From assembly GCA_025350865.1 (NCBI GenBank), contig JANXWZ010000200.1:1-35926 (forward strand): a DNA stretch of 35,926 nucleotides, read 5' to 3'. Made by a program: the position numbers and the translations under genes. The first letter of the stretch is position 1, and each line of letters opens with the position of its first letter. Positions 1 through 9,166 of the stretch are shown here, one piece after another. The notes under the pieces are model-generated. The model was not told the DNA's origin. It searched no databases and worked only from the letters and a program-made list of their open reading frames with translations. The DNA comes from Rhodanobacteraceae bacterium. Lineage in GTDB: Bacteria; Acidobacteriota; Terriglobia; Terriglobales; Acidobacteriaceae.

Positions 1-2
1 TC

Positions 3-287
3 CTTGCCGGACGGAACTCCCAGCGGCAGCCGGCCTTCTCCAACCTGGACCTGCGCGTCGTGAAGGACTTCACGCTCAAGGGTCAGGGCCATCACCTCGA
101 TCTCTTCATGGATGTCTTCAACCTGATCGGCTCGTCCAACCGGGACTTCGGCCCGCAGGCCGTCAGCCTCTACGGTAATTCCGCATCTCCTGTCGCCAGT
201 GCTGGCCAGGCCCTTTTCGCCCCCGATTCAACCCACATAGGCGGTGCTCGCGCCATCCAGTTCACCGCACGCCTGGTCGGCTTTTAA
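3..287 (+). CDS. TonB-dependent receptor (Oar-like), C-terminal end only
   Basis: The reading frame is open from the window edge and ends at TAA 285-287, giving about 94 residues of the C-terminus. Seen: NSQRQPAFSNLDLRVVKDF near the start, followed by GHHLDLFMDVFNLIGSSN and a closing IQFTARLVGF. This matches the last strands of an outer-membrane beta-barrel of the Oar-like TonB receptors common in Acidobacteriota: a 'sNLDLRv.Kdf' strand, an 'FNLfNs.N' strand and a terminal aromatic residue. It would sit in the outer membrane, and the substrate cannot be told from this part. It faces the permease/peptidase gene tail to tail, with 210 bp of repeat-bearing spacer between them. The family call is firm because the terminal strand pattern is characteristic, although only a small fraction of the protein is present. 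Confidence 0.85.
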   Translation, partial: LAGRNSQRQPAFSNLDLRVVKDFTLKGQGHHLDLFMDVFNLIGSSNRDFGPQAVSLYGNSASPVASAGQALFAPDSTHIGGARAIQFTARLVGF

Positions 288-332
288 CGCGACAGAGCGG
301 ATTTCAAGATGCTATGCGGCACCCAGCCCACG

Positions 333-366
333 GACGTCATTCTGGCGAAGCCAGAATCTCTGTATT
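333..366 (+). repeat. Diverged copy of a ~36-nt interspersed repeat with hairpin
   Basis: The segment contains a perfect 8-bp stem with a 3-nt loop (ATTCTGGC GAA GCCAGAAT, 339-357), followed by a short TATTTCTATTTT stretch. Its outer parts (GTCATTCTG ... GAATCTC.GTATT) match the two better copies at 14588-14623 and 31309-31344. It lies about 45 bp after the TonB receptor stop. It could also serve as a weak transcription terminator, but there is no uninterrupted T run. Confidence 0.55.
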
Positions 367-429
367 TCTATTTTGGAAGCTATACATCATCTCGAAATTC
401 GCCCTAACATCCCCGCACAAAGCACGACA

Positions 430-491
430 AAAGCAGATTCCTGCGGGATGCCAAAACTCTCTTTGCTTGTCATCCCGCAGGAATCCGCTTT
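430..491. repeat. Imperfect inverted repeat between convergent genes
   Basis: Arms at 430-450 and 471-491 are complementary at 20 of 21 positions around a 20-nt loop, so the transcript of either strand could form a long hairpin. The right arm with its flank (461-488) matches 22977-23004 at 25 of 28 positions, so this is a member of a second interspersed repeat family and not only a terminator. It lies immediately downstream of the permease/peptidase gene (minus strand) and downstream of the TonB receptor (plus strand), and could act as a two-way stop. Confidence 0.7.
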
Positions 492-497
492 CAGGAC

Positions 498-3400
498 TTA
501 TTGCTTCGTGACATCGATCTCGTTGTCATCCGAGATGCGGTCAATCAGCTTGTTGTACGGGTCGATGCCCGCCCGCGTCGGCAACTGATCCACGATGATC
601 TCAAAGGTCTGCTTCTCCTGTGAGATCTTCTCCTTCTTCAGATACAGCGGCGTCTCATGTTCCTTCTTACCGTTGAAGACGCCAATGTCGATGTAGTCCG
701 CGATCACCATCGGCGTCTCCTTGCCGGAGCCATCCGACTGCACCTTGCGCGCCTGTACGGTTAGCGTCACCTTGTACTTCTTATCCGCTGTCTCCACGTA
801 GGTGGCAGTCACTGCCTTGTTGTCATACAGCACGATGTTCTCGAAGGCATCGGTAATGTAGTACTGAAGCTCTGGAGGTGTGGCCGCGCGCAGAGCCGCA
901 ACGAACTGCCTCGTATCCGGGTACGGACCGCTAAGGTTGTCCGTCGCGTTGGCGTAGCGATATTGCATGAGGAAATCATGCAACGCCTTGTTCAGCTTGT
1001 CTTCGCCGATATAGTCCGACAGCGCGTACAGCACCACCGAACCCTTCTGATACCACACGTACGCTTCGTTCTGCACCAGTACCAGCGGGTTCTCGTGGCG
1101 AATCTCGCCTGAACGGCCGCGCAGGTAGCCATCCAGTTCCGTTTGCAGAAACTTGCGCATGTTGCTCCCGCCGTACTTCTTCTCCATCACGCGCAGCGCG
1201 CTGTACTCGGCGAGCGACTCGGACATCATGTTCGAGCCTTCCACCTGGCCGCCGATCAGCTGATGTCCCCACCACTGATGCGCCAGCTCATGCGCCGTCA
1301 CGAAGTAAGCGAAGTCGATATCGTCCGGCTTCTCCTGCCGCGCGATAAAGCCGATCGCCTCAGAGAAGGGAACGGTATTAGGGAACGATTGCGCGAAGGA
1401 GCGGTAGCGAGGGAACTCCAGGATGCGGTACTGCTTGAACTGGAACGGGCTGAAGTTCTTCTCGTAGTAAGCCAGCCCAGTCTCCGACGCCTGGATCATG
1501 TCGTCCACGTCGAAGTTGTGTGCCGGGATGTGGTACACCTCAATGTTGATCGGCCCTTCAACACCTTGATAGACGACGCGTTTGACGTCATAGCGGCCGG
1601 ACATAAAGTTAAAGAAGTCCGCCATCTTCACCTGTCCCATGTCGTAGGTGAAGTAGTGGCGGCCATCCTTATGCCACTCGGCCTGCAGGTAGCCGGGAGC
1701 GATCGCAGTCTGGGGCTGGCCCTCGGAGTCCGAGTCCGATGTACTGACCGTAGTTTTGAAAGTGATCCAGTCCCCCTGCGATGAAAAGAGGTTCGTCACC
1801 GTCCCGCGCGGATCGCCGCGATGTGGCAGCTGCTCCAGTTCCGGCAGCTTCTCTTCGCGTCGCCGCCGCGGGTCGTCCAGCTCGACCCCGCTGTCGTAGC
1901 CGATCGTCGGGAAATATCCGGCATCGAAGAACGTACCCGAGTAAGCAAACTCCGGACGCTCATGCCCGTCCTTGAACCCGTGCGTCAGGTGCGCCACGTT
2001 GAAGGTCATATTGACCCTCTCGCCCGGAGCCAGCGGAGTGTCGAATTCGTAAATCGTATACACGTGATTCGAGCTTCCGCTTACTACGTGGAACGGCCGG
2101 TCGAAGGCGACATTCGAGACCGAAGGATTCAGGTCAATCGAGCCGAACGCCGCTGAATGCGTATCGGAGATATGGATTTCCGAGATCGGCGTGGCGGTCT
2201 TGTTCTGCAGCACGTAATGGCCAGTTCCGGTAAACGATCGCCGCTCCGGAAAAATGTCGACATTCGCGTCGACGGCAATGACCTTGGGCATCGCTTGGTG
2301 TGCATACTTCTTGTAGCTCTTCTCGTAGTCGGCCTGGATATGCCGTCCTTGCGGTGCGCTGATGAAGCTATTCAGGATATGTGCGTTGTAGTAGAACCAG
2401 CCGCCGCTACCAATCGTAACCAGCAGGAAGAAGATGCCCGCCGGTGCCAGCTTCGGCGCACGTTGCAGTGCAAGCCGAAGGCGTGCCGGCCAGCCTTCCT
2501 CCGCCCCCCGCCTTGCGAGTGCGATAGAGATCACGGCAAGCATACTCATGAATCCAAGCCAGTAGATCGTCGACCACACGAGTGCAGGAACGAAGTGTCC
2601 ATAGCGGTTCATGTCCGAGTAGGTCACCGTGGTCGTATTGCCGATCAGGTAAAGCGTGTTCTCCCAGCCGAAGCTTTGCAGGATCGGAGTAACTACAAAA
2701 ATTGCAATCACAACACCGTGACCGATGAACTTATTCGACACCACGGTCTGGACGAACATTGCCAGCAGGGCAAAGATGAGGACCTGCGGGAACACCACCA
2801 GGAAAAGTTCCTGCGCATACTGCAGAAGTTCGTAGTGGTAGTAGCCGGCGATGGTCTGCATCAGAACTCCGCAGAATCCGGCCACTGTCAGCATTACCAG
2901 CTCGACAAAGCAGAGCGCCACCAACTTCGACATCCAGTCGATACTCTCGCGCATGGGCAGGGCATCGTGGATCCCCGCGAAGCGAGTATCGCGCTCACGC
3001 CAGATCAGCTCAGCCGCGTAGAGGGTGGCGACGATAAAGAAGAAAAGCGTCGCTCCGCCTTCCACCGATTGCAGCATCAGGTATGTGACCGGCCACTGAA
3101 CGCTTCCGCTGCTTCTGCCCGCGAAATGGCCATTGTTCATCGAGAGCGCAGCCATCAGGATCAAGATGCCCCAGAACGGAATCTCGTGGACGATGTTCGA
3201 GATGCGAATCCGAGTCAGCGATACAAACTGCGCAAATGAGGTCCCCGATCCGAAGATTTGTTGGACGCGAGGTAGCGGAATGGCCACCAGGCTGCGGCGC
3301 GGCTTCACTCCCGCTTCCTGTTCGCGCTGCAGGTTCGCCCGCTTGCTGCTGCTCTTGGCAGTCAGAGCCTCGACCGACATGGGAAAGAACTTCCACACCG

Positions 3401-4181
3401 CCAGCAACGCAAGTAGCCCGACCGCGCTCCACAGAAGCCGGTTGTAAAGGAATACACCACTCCACTGCAATAGAAGCGTGTTCTTTTCAAGCACTGTCCA
3501 GTAGCGACTGACAGCGTCTTGATAAAGGAACCCAATCGGATCCAGAATCCCTGACCAGAAATGTTCCGTGGATCGCGTCGCTGAGAACGCATTGATCCCA
3601 ATCAGGTAGACCAGAAAGATCGCCGCACCCTGTAGATAGACGATGAAGATCTTCCGCGACAGTGCAGCCACCAGAAAAAATAAGGAGCCAAGGAAGAAGA
3701 TTTGTACCACCGCCACCGAGAAGAAGGGCTGTAGATACCAGCTCAACTGGTTTGGCGCGATGCGGGTATGGTCGGCCCATGGTGCAAACGTGCCGATGAA
3801 TCCGCCGAACACCATTCCCGAGAATGCGAACACCGTCGCGACGAACGACCCTGCCCAACGTCCGCCCAGGTAAGCCAGTTTCGAGATCGGCTTCGTAAAG
3901 AGAATCTGAATCGTATCCCGCTGAAAATCCCGCAGAATTGACGTACCAAAGATCGCGGCGATCACGATGACGCCGAAGAAGCTCGCGCCAATGTAGTTGT
4001 ACGTATTCGCGTACGGCCCGTTCAACAGGATCTTGCCATTGGCATTCCCGATGGGGCCAAAGCTCTCGCTGGCGATATTGAGAAACTCAAAGGCGAACCA
4101 CAGAGCAAAATAAACGTAAGTCGATACGCTCTTGGCGCGAAACTTTAGTTCGAAGGTAAAGAATTCCCAGAATTGGGTCAT
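498..4181 (-). CDS. ABC-2 type permease fused to an M1-family metallopeptidase
   Basis: This is a 1227-residue protein. Residues 1 to about 600 hold two blocks of hydrophobic segments typical of ABC-2 permeases, including the family-like start FFTFELKFRAKSVSTYVYF and the TSILRDFQRDTIQILFTKPI region. From about residue 610 a soluble M1-type peptidase follows. Zinc ligands are visible: HELAH at 964-968 and a glutamate at 988 in SESLAEYSAL. The spacing is one residue longer than the classic HEXXH-X18-E, as in other proteins annotated as permease/M1 fusions. The GAMEN exopeptidase motif is not seen; the corresponding region reads PNTVPFSEAIGFIAR, so substrate choice may differ from ordinary aminopeptidases. 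The start is ATG with AGGAGAG upstream. The ATPase gene ends 23 bp upstream on the same strand, so the two form an operon and presumably one transporter. The peptidase domain should face the periplasm, but this is inferred. Substrate is unknown. Confidence 0.92.
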   Translation of the reverse strand: MTQFWEFFTFELKFRAKSVSTYVYFALWFAFEFLNIASESFGPIGNANGKILLNGPYANTYNYIGASFFGVIVIAAIFGTSILRDFQRDTIQILFTKPISKLAYLGGRWAGSFVATVFAFSGMVFGGFIGTFAPWADHTRIAPNQLSWYLQPFFSVAVVQIFFLGSLFFLVAALSRKIFIVYLQGAAIFLVYLIGINAFSATRSTEHFWSGILDPIGFLYQDAVSRYWTVLEKNTLLLQWSGVFLYNRLLWSAVGLLALLAVWKFFPMSVEALTAKSSSKRANLQREQEAGVKPRRSLVAIPLPRVQQIFGSGTSFAQFVSLTRIRISNIVHEIPFWGILILMAALSMNNGHFAGRSSGSVQWPVTYLMLQSVEGGATLFFFIVATLYAAELIWRERDTRFAGIHDALPMRESIDWMSKLVALCFVELVMLTVAGFCGVLMQTIAGYYHYELLQYAQELFLVVFPQVLIFALLAMFVQTVVSNKFIGHGVVIAIFVVTPILQSFGWENTLYLIGNTTTVTYSDMNRYGHFVPALVWSTIYWLGFMSMLAVISIALARRGAEEGWPARLRLALQRAPKLAPAGIFFLLVTIGSGGWFYYNAHILNSFISAPQGRHIQADYEKSYKKYAHQAMPKVIAVDANVDIFPERRSFTGTGHYVLQNKTATPISEIHISDTHSAAFGSIDLNPSVSNVAFDRPFHVVSGSSNHVYTIYEFDTPLAPGERVNMTFNVAHLTHGFKDGHERPEFAYSGTFFDAGYFPTIGYDSGVELDDPRRRREEKLPELEQLPHRGDPRGTVTNLFSSQGDWITFKTTVSTSDSDSEGQPQTAIAPGYLQAEWHKDGRHYFTYDMGQVKMADFFNFMSGRYDVKRVVYQGVEGPINIEVYHIPAHNFDVDDMIQASETGLAYYEKNFSPFQFKQYRILEFPRYRSFAQSFPNTVPFSEAIGFIARQEKPDDIDFAYFVTAHELAHQWWGHQLIGGQVEGSNMMSESLAEYSALRVMEKKYGGSNMRKFLQTELDGYLRGRSGEIRHENPLVLVQNEAYVWYQKGSVVLYALSDYIGEDKLNKALHDFLMQYRYANATDNLSGPYPDTRQFVAALRAATPPELQYYITDAFENIVLYDNKAVTATYVETADKKYKVTLTVQARKVQSDGSGKETPMVIADYIDIGVFNGKKEHETPLYLKKEKISQEKQTFEIIVDQLPTRAGIDPYNKLIDRISDDNEIDVTKQ

Positions 4182-4204
4182 AGTAAGCTCTCCTATCTTC
4201 TGGG

Positions 4205-5086
4205 TTAGTTCTTTGCGTGGCTGGCGAGGTTCAGGAAGTAGACGTCTTCCAATCCGGAATCCACAGGTGTAAAGCTCGCACCGGGACTGGAGTCCGCATA
4301 GATCCGGACTTCATGCTGCCCACCCACCAGGTGCGTGGAGATTACGTTCAAGTTGGTTTCGAGAGCACGAAGCTCATCGTCCGTCGAGACGACCTTGCTC
4401 CATATCTTGCCCTTCAGCGCCTCAAGGGCCTCCGCGGGAGAGCCTTCCATCAAAAGCTGGCCGCTGGCTATGATCGCCATGCGAGGGCACAGCTCCCGAA
4501 CATCATCAACGATGTGGGTTGAAAGAATCACCGTAACATTGGAGCCGATAGAACTCAGCAGATTAAGGAAGCGATTGCGCTCCGCAGGATCAAGCCCAGC
4601 AGTCGGTTCATCGACAATAATCAGCCTGGGGTTTGCCAGCAGAGCCTGCGCGATGCCGAAGCGTTGCTTCATGCCACCCGAATAGGTGCTCAGCGCCTTC
4701 TTGCGCGAGTCCCATAGATTCGTCTGGTTCAGCAGCGCATCCACCATCTGGTTGCGTTCCGTCTTGTTGGTGATGCCCTTCATCACCGCCAGATGCTGCA
4801 GCATATCCACGGCTGACATCTTCGGGTAAACCCCAAACTCCTGTGGCAAATAGCCGAGCACGCGACGCACCGCATCCTTGTCCTTCAGAACATTGATGTC
4901 ATCCAGAAAGATGGAGCCGGAGTCGGGGTCCTGCAGCGTTGCGATGGTACGCATCAAGCTGCTCTTGCCTGCGCCGTTCGGCCCCAGCAGGCCGAACATG
5001 TTGTTGCCGATGGTCAGCGAAAGGTTCTTCAGCGCTTGGACGCCATTGGGATACGTCTTGGACAGGCCGGTAATCGTGAGTGCCAA
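4205..5086 (-). CDS. ABC transporter ATP-binding protein
   Basis: This 293-residue cytoplasmic ATPase powers the permease/peptidase encoded next. Seen: Walker A GPNGAGKSS at 35-43, Q-loop near Gln82, signature YSGGMKQR at 135-142, Walker B LIIVDEP at 155-161, D-loop AGLD at 163-166 and the H-loop histidine 191. The C-terminal ~80 residues, after the nucleotide-binding domain, resemble the accessory tail of CcmA/DRR-type ATPases. The start is TTG at 5084-5086, chosen because GGAGGG lies four bases upstream and no ATG or GTG gives a better fit. It is the first gene of a two-gene operon, with 23 bp to the partner. The family is certain; the transported compound is not. Confidence 0.93.
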   Translation of the reverse strand: MALTITGLSKTYPNGVQALKNLSLTIGNNMFGLLGPNGAGKSSLMRTIATLQDPDSGSIFLDDINVLKDKDAVRRVLGYLPQEFGVYPKMSAVDMLQHLAVMKGITNKTERNQMVDALLNQTNLWDSRKKALSTYSGGMKQRFGIAQALLANPRLIIVDEPTAGLDPAERNRFLNLLSSIGSNVTVILSTHIVDDVRELCPRMAIIASGQLLMEGSPAEALEALKGKIWSKVVSTDDELRALETNLNVISTHLVGGQHEVRIYADSSPGASFTPVDSGLEDVYFLNLASHAKN

Positions 5087-5090
5087 AAAA

Positions 5091-5096
5091 CCCTCC
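5091..5096 (-). promoter_or_regulatory. Ribosome binding site that supports the TTG start of the ABC ATPase
   Basis: On the minus strand GGAGGG is followed by TTTT and then TTG. The spacing of four bases is short, but it is the only strong Shine-Dalgarno match near the N-terminus of this gene. Confidence 0.6.
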
Positions 5097-5182
5097 GCGT
5101 GGTGCTACATCAATTGATTCCAGTAACGGCACTCTATCATGCGGAGCGATCGGCGAGACCGACTTAAGACGAGGAGACAAAT

Positions 5183-5219
5183 AAAAACCTGCCCTGCATT
5201 CGATCGAATGCAGGGCAGG
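5183..5219 (-). terminator. Intrinsic terminator after the SBBP/Ig-like gene
   Basis: A perfect 32-bp palindrome (16 + 16, positions 5188-5219) begins 14 bp after the stop codon of the gene ending at 5233. On the minus strand it is followed by TTTTT (5187-5183). A GC-rich stem plus T run in the right orientation makes it a textbook rho-independent terminator. It would also insulate the ABC operon that starts at 5086. Confidence 0.85.
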
Positions 5220-5232
5220 CGATTTGGAGCTG

Positions 5233-8200
5233 TTACTGAACGACGACGGTCAGGTTCAGCGTGTTGGAAACTCCCCCCGTCCCGTTCAGCGATACGACCA
5301 GTGTGTAAGTTCCCGGAGGTGTCGTTGCGTCCACGGCTGATGACCCCGCGCATCCAGACAGTGTTGCCAATCCCGCCAGTGCGGCAAGAGCAATACCGCA
5401 CACCTTCAGAGCTATCCTGGTGTTGCGACGCTTGCGTCGAAATGCCGCCAATCCCAGCAGCGGCATCGGCATTGCCCAGGCGAGTTGCGATCCATCAAAG
5501 GACGGCTTCAGGCTTGGGCCGGGCTGAACGAAACCAGTCTTCGGCTGGCTGGTGGTGATGGTCAACGTGGTCGTCGCCGCGCCATTGGGTGGTACTGAGA
5601 CGCTGGCGGGTGAGTAGCTGCAGTTCATGTACGTGGCCGGCAACACGCCGCACGATGGAGTCACCGTGCCGGTGTATCCGCCCACTGAGGTGACCGTCAG
5701 CGTGACTGTGATGCTCTGGCCGCGTTGAACGATCAGCGTGGAAAGGTTCGCCGTGATGGTGTAGCTCGGAGCGAGCACAATCTCCGACAACGGCGACGAC
5801 GTGCTGGCATTGAACTTTGCATCCCCACCGTACGCCGCGGTAAGGCTGTAAGTGCCCGGTTGCGAAGGAGGTTGTTAGCGCCGCCGTTCCGTTGCCGCTT
5901 ACCGTCGCGGTTCCCAGAGAGGTGGTTCCGCAGAAGAACGTCACGGCTCCGGTCGCCCCACTGGTTACGGTCGCGGTCAGCACCACGCTTGCGCCGGTGC
6001 CTACCGAATTGGCAGAGGCGCTCAACGTCGTCGTAGATGCAGACTTCGTAACAGTGACTGCTGCAGCGGCTGACGTGGATCCGTTATAAGCCGTGTCACC
6101 CGAGTACACCGCTGTTATGCTGAAGCTGGCAGCGGTCGCAAAGGTGGTTGTCAGCGTCGCGGTGGAGCTTGCGACGGTTGCGGTTCCAAGCGATGTTGCA
6201 CCGTTGAAGAACGTAACAGTGCCTGTCGCGGCGGTCGTGACGGTTGCGGTCAGCACCACATTTGCTCCCACGGCTACCGAGGCAGGCGCTGCGACGAGGG
6301 TGGTTGTCGAGGCCGACTTCGTACTTGTAACCGCCACAGCACTGGAGGTTGAGGCGTTGTAGTTTGTGTCGCCACCAAACACAGCGGTGACACTGCTGCT
6401 GCCGGAGGGAAGCGTCCATGCGAACGTGGCAACGCCCGTTCCGTTTACCGTCCCGGTTCCAATTGTTGCCGTGCCGTTCTTGAAGGTCACCGTTCCGGTG
6501 GGAGCAGGAGCGTTGACGACTCCCGTAACAGTCGCCGTCAGTGTGACAGGCGTTCCAGCGGGGCCAGTGGTGGGCGCAGCGACTAGCGTGGTGGCGCTGT
6601 TCACCGGGGCCGTCACGATCTTGGTGAAGAAGCCCTCGTTGAAGCCGCCGGCGTTGGTGGATTGGAAGGCATGAACCAGCGGTAACGAGTCCACAACTGA
6701 CCCTGCCATATAGAGGTTGCTGGCGGAGTCGGCGAACAGTGCGCGCGGAAACATGTTGCCGCCGTTGCCGAAGTACGTGCCGAAGAGCTCGGTTGTGCCG
6801 TCGGATTTGAGCACCGCAACGTAGGCGTTGCCTGTTGCCTGCGGCATGAAGCTGATGGTGGTCGGGATATCCGGCACGCCGTCCGCGTTGTTTGTGATGT
6901 AGACATTCCCTGCGGGATCGAGTGCCAGGGCCGCGACGCCATACTGTCCGCCGGTGCCGGTAGGCGAACCGAAGTAGGTGGACCAGGCGAGATTGCCAGC
7001 CGCGGTAATTTTCGTCACGAAGCCTGCGCCGCACTGGTTGGCGCTGCGTCGAGCGCAGGTCGGCTGGATCACGCCGGTTGTGGCGGGGAAGTCGGATTGC
7101 TGCGTCGCTCCTTCTACAACCACGTCGCCGGTTGGCGTCATTGCAACCGCCGTCGCCTTGGAGAAGAAGTTCGGAGCCGGTGCCGTGCCGCCGAGATTGC
7201 TGGAGTACAGCAACGATCCCAGGCCCGCCCGAGTGGTGTCGAAGGTTGCGACAAATCCCAATTCCGCGTTGTAGCTGTGCGGGTTCTGGCCCTGGGTGCA
7301 TGCCGCTTTCAACGCGCCGGAGGTTACAGGAAGGATCGTGATTGCTGTTTGACCGACGATGCTCACGCGACTATTACCGATCGCCATCGCGGTCGCCTGC
7401 ACATCGCCGCAGTCGGCGTTCGCGCAGACATAGCTGCCACTTTCCCAAAAGGTGGACGAGTAGAGCAACTGGTGCCCGTCGGGTGAAAGCTCGGACACAA
7501 ACGGAACGGATACGTTGGCGGCCGGGTTGCCAAACCGCTCGTAGGCATTGCCGGTTGTGGGGAACAGATAGACGCCGTCCGTGACATCCCACATGTAGTA
7601 GCCGGTGGGAAGCAGGGCACCTCCATGGCTGGACGAGGACTGCGTATTGCCCGCGATAAACACATTGCCGGTGGCGTCCAACGCAATGCCCACCGGTTCT
7701 TCATACGCGACGCCGCCCAGGAACGTGCCGTACAGCACCGATGTCCCGGTCGCATTCAGCTTTACTACGAAGACATCTGGCGCCCCGTACTGGTAGCCGA
7801 CGTTCGTGTTCCGATAGCAGGTGTTGGCAATCCCGACATACTGGTTGATGTTGAAGTCAAAGCTGGCTGCGGCAGGGCTGCAGTATTGCTCAATACCGTC
7901 GCTGCTGATGGGGAAATCGTCAGACACGGTCTGTCCAGCCAGCCGCGCGTTGCCCGAGGGGTCAACTGCGATGTACCCGCCGAAGTCTGCGCCGGTTTGA
8001 TTCGCCACCAGGCCCTTGCCGCCCAGATAGGTGCTGTAAATCAGCGATTGGCCGCCGGGTGCGATCTTGGCCGCGAATGCCACCCCCGGAGACGACACGC
8101 CGCACTTGTACTGCACCTGGCCCTGCGGACCGGGCAGTGCCTGCGGGCAGCTCGGCTCGAAGACGCCGGTGGTGGTCGGATAGTCGAGGGCATGTGTGGT

Positions 8201-9106
8201 ACCGGTAACGTACATGGCACCGGTTGCATCCACGGTCATGCCGGTGATGATGGTGTCCTGCGTCGAGCCGCCAAGAAAGCTGCTGTACTCGATGTAGGGA
8301 TCGATGGTGAGGGTGCGGCTGTGGTCATACTGCCCCACTTCAAACCGAACCTCACGGTTTTCGGCGATGACGAAGCGGCCCGCGACGCTCTGTTTGCCGC
8401 CGCCATCACCCTGATACAGTAGCGGGCGATGCAGCTTCATCTCGCCCCCATCTTTAGCGTCGCCGACATGTAGCGTCAGATCGCCATTGGCGTCCACCGT
8501 TGGGACAGCGCCGTCGAACGCCATCCGAACTTGGCCTGCATCCGCTCCCGGTGCAAGGACGAAGTCGTACTCCAGTTTGCCGCGTGTGCCGTAGTACACC
8601 ACATCAATGCCCGGATAGACTCCCGTCGCACGTGTGCTGGCAAAGGTCGGCAATCCGAGCTGCCAATCGGCTGCATTCCTGCCGTGAATGTAGCTTGCCA
8701 CGCCGGGTAGCGGATGCTCTGCGATCATCGTCGCGCTGGCTTGCGCGCCGAGCAGCGACATCCGAACAGCCGCTTCGGCACCTGACTCGACCGTCCGGTC
8801 GGGTCTCGGGTTTGCGGGGGCTGCTGAATGCATCGCGAGCGTTACCGCACTCGGGCTCAGATAGACCGCGTAGCCGGAGCCGCGGGTGACGTAGCTTACG
8901 GAAGCATCGGTCTGGCCGCGATTGGGTTCAAAGCTCAACGGTAGATTGCCATAGGCGGATTGACCACGAGCCGTATCCGCCGCTGGGTGATCTGCCGGGT
9001 TGGGGGCGACCTTCGGTGCTGCAACTGCAGTGCGCGCGCCGAACGAGCAAAGCAGCAGGAGGGCGGAGACGATCCGAGTGGAAAATACTGAAGCCTGGAT
9101 GACCAT
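5233..9106 (-). CDS. SBBP-repeat beta-propeller / Ig-like domain surface protein, one frameshift
   Basis: The N-terminus carries a signal peptide (LLLLCSFGARTAVA, residues ~16-29), then the LPLSFEPNRGQTD block that opens many SBBP-repeat proteins. SBBP repeats follow (GG..QD.I..M.VD.TGA.YVTGTT and repeated D.aGN.yi.G) from about residue 280 to 800. Three tandem Ig-like repeats come next, each starting near SASTTTL and ending YSGD/GGDT.YN.STS. The coding frame then breaks between 5878 and 5863 (around residue 1077). Downstream the -1 frame continues the same Ig repeat (SQPGTYSLTAAYGGD) and runs to the stop at 5233-5235, adding a last Ig-like domain, a hydrophobic segment near MPMPLLGLAAF.RKRR and a C-terminal TYTLVVSLNGTGG strand. 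Removing one base restores a protein of about 1290 residues. In the unshifted frame translation would run on to a stop at 5495. The start is ATG with GAGGAA seven bases upstream. It is probably exported and surface-exposed; its role is unknown. Confidence 0.85.
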
Positions 9107-9166
9107 GGGAGTTTCCTCTGTCCCATACGCGCCGTGGCTCCGGCAAATGAATCACTCATCCGCAAA

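Noticed and set aside
5880..6620. Possible CRISPR or tandem DNA repeat array
   Set aside because: The repetition comes from three Ig-like protein repeats of roughly 85-95 residues that have diverged at the DNA level; there are no short identical repeats with unique spacers.
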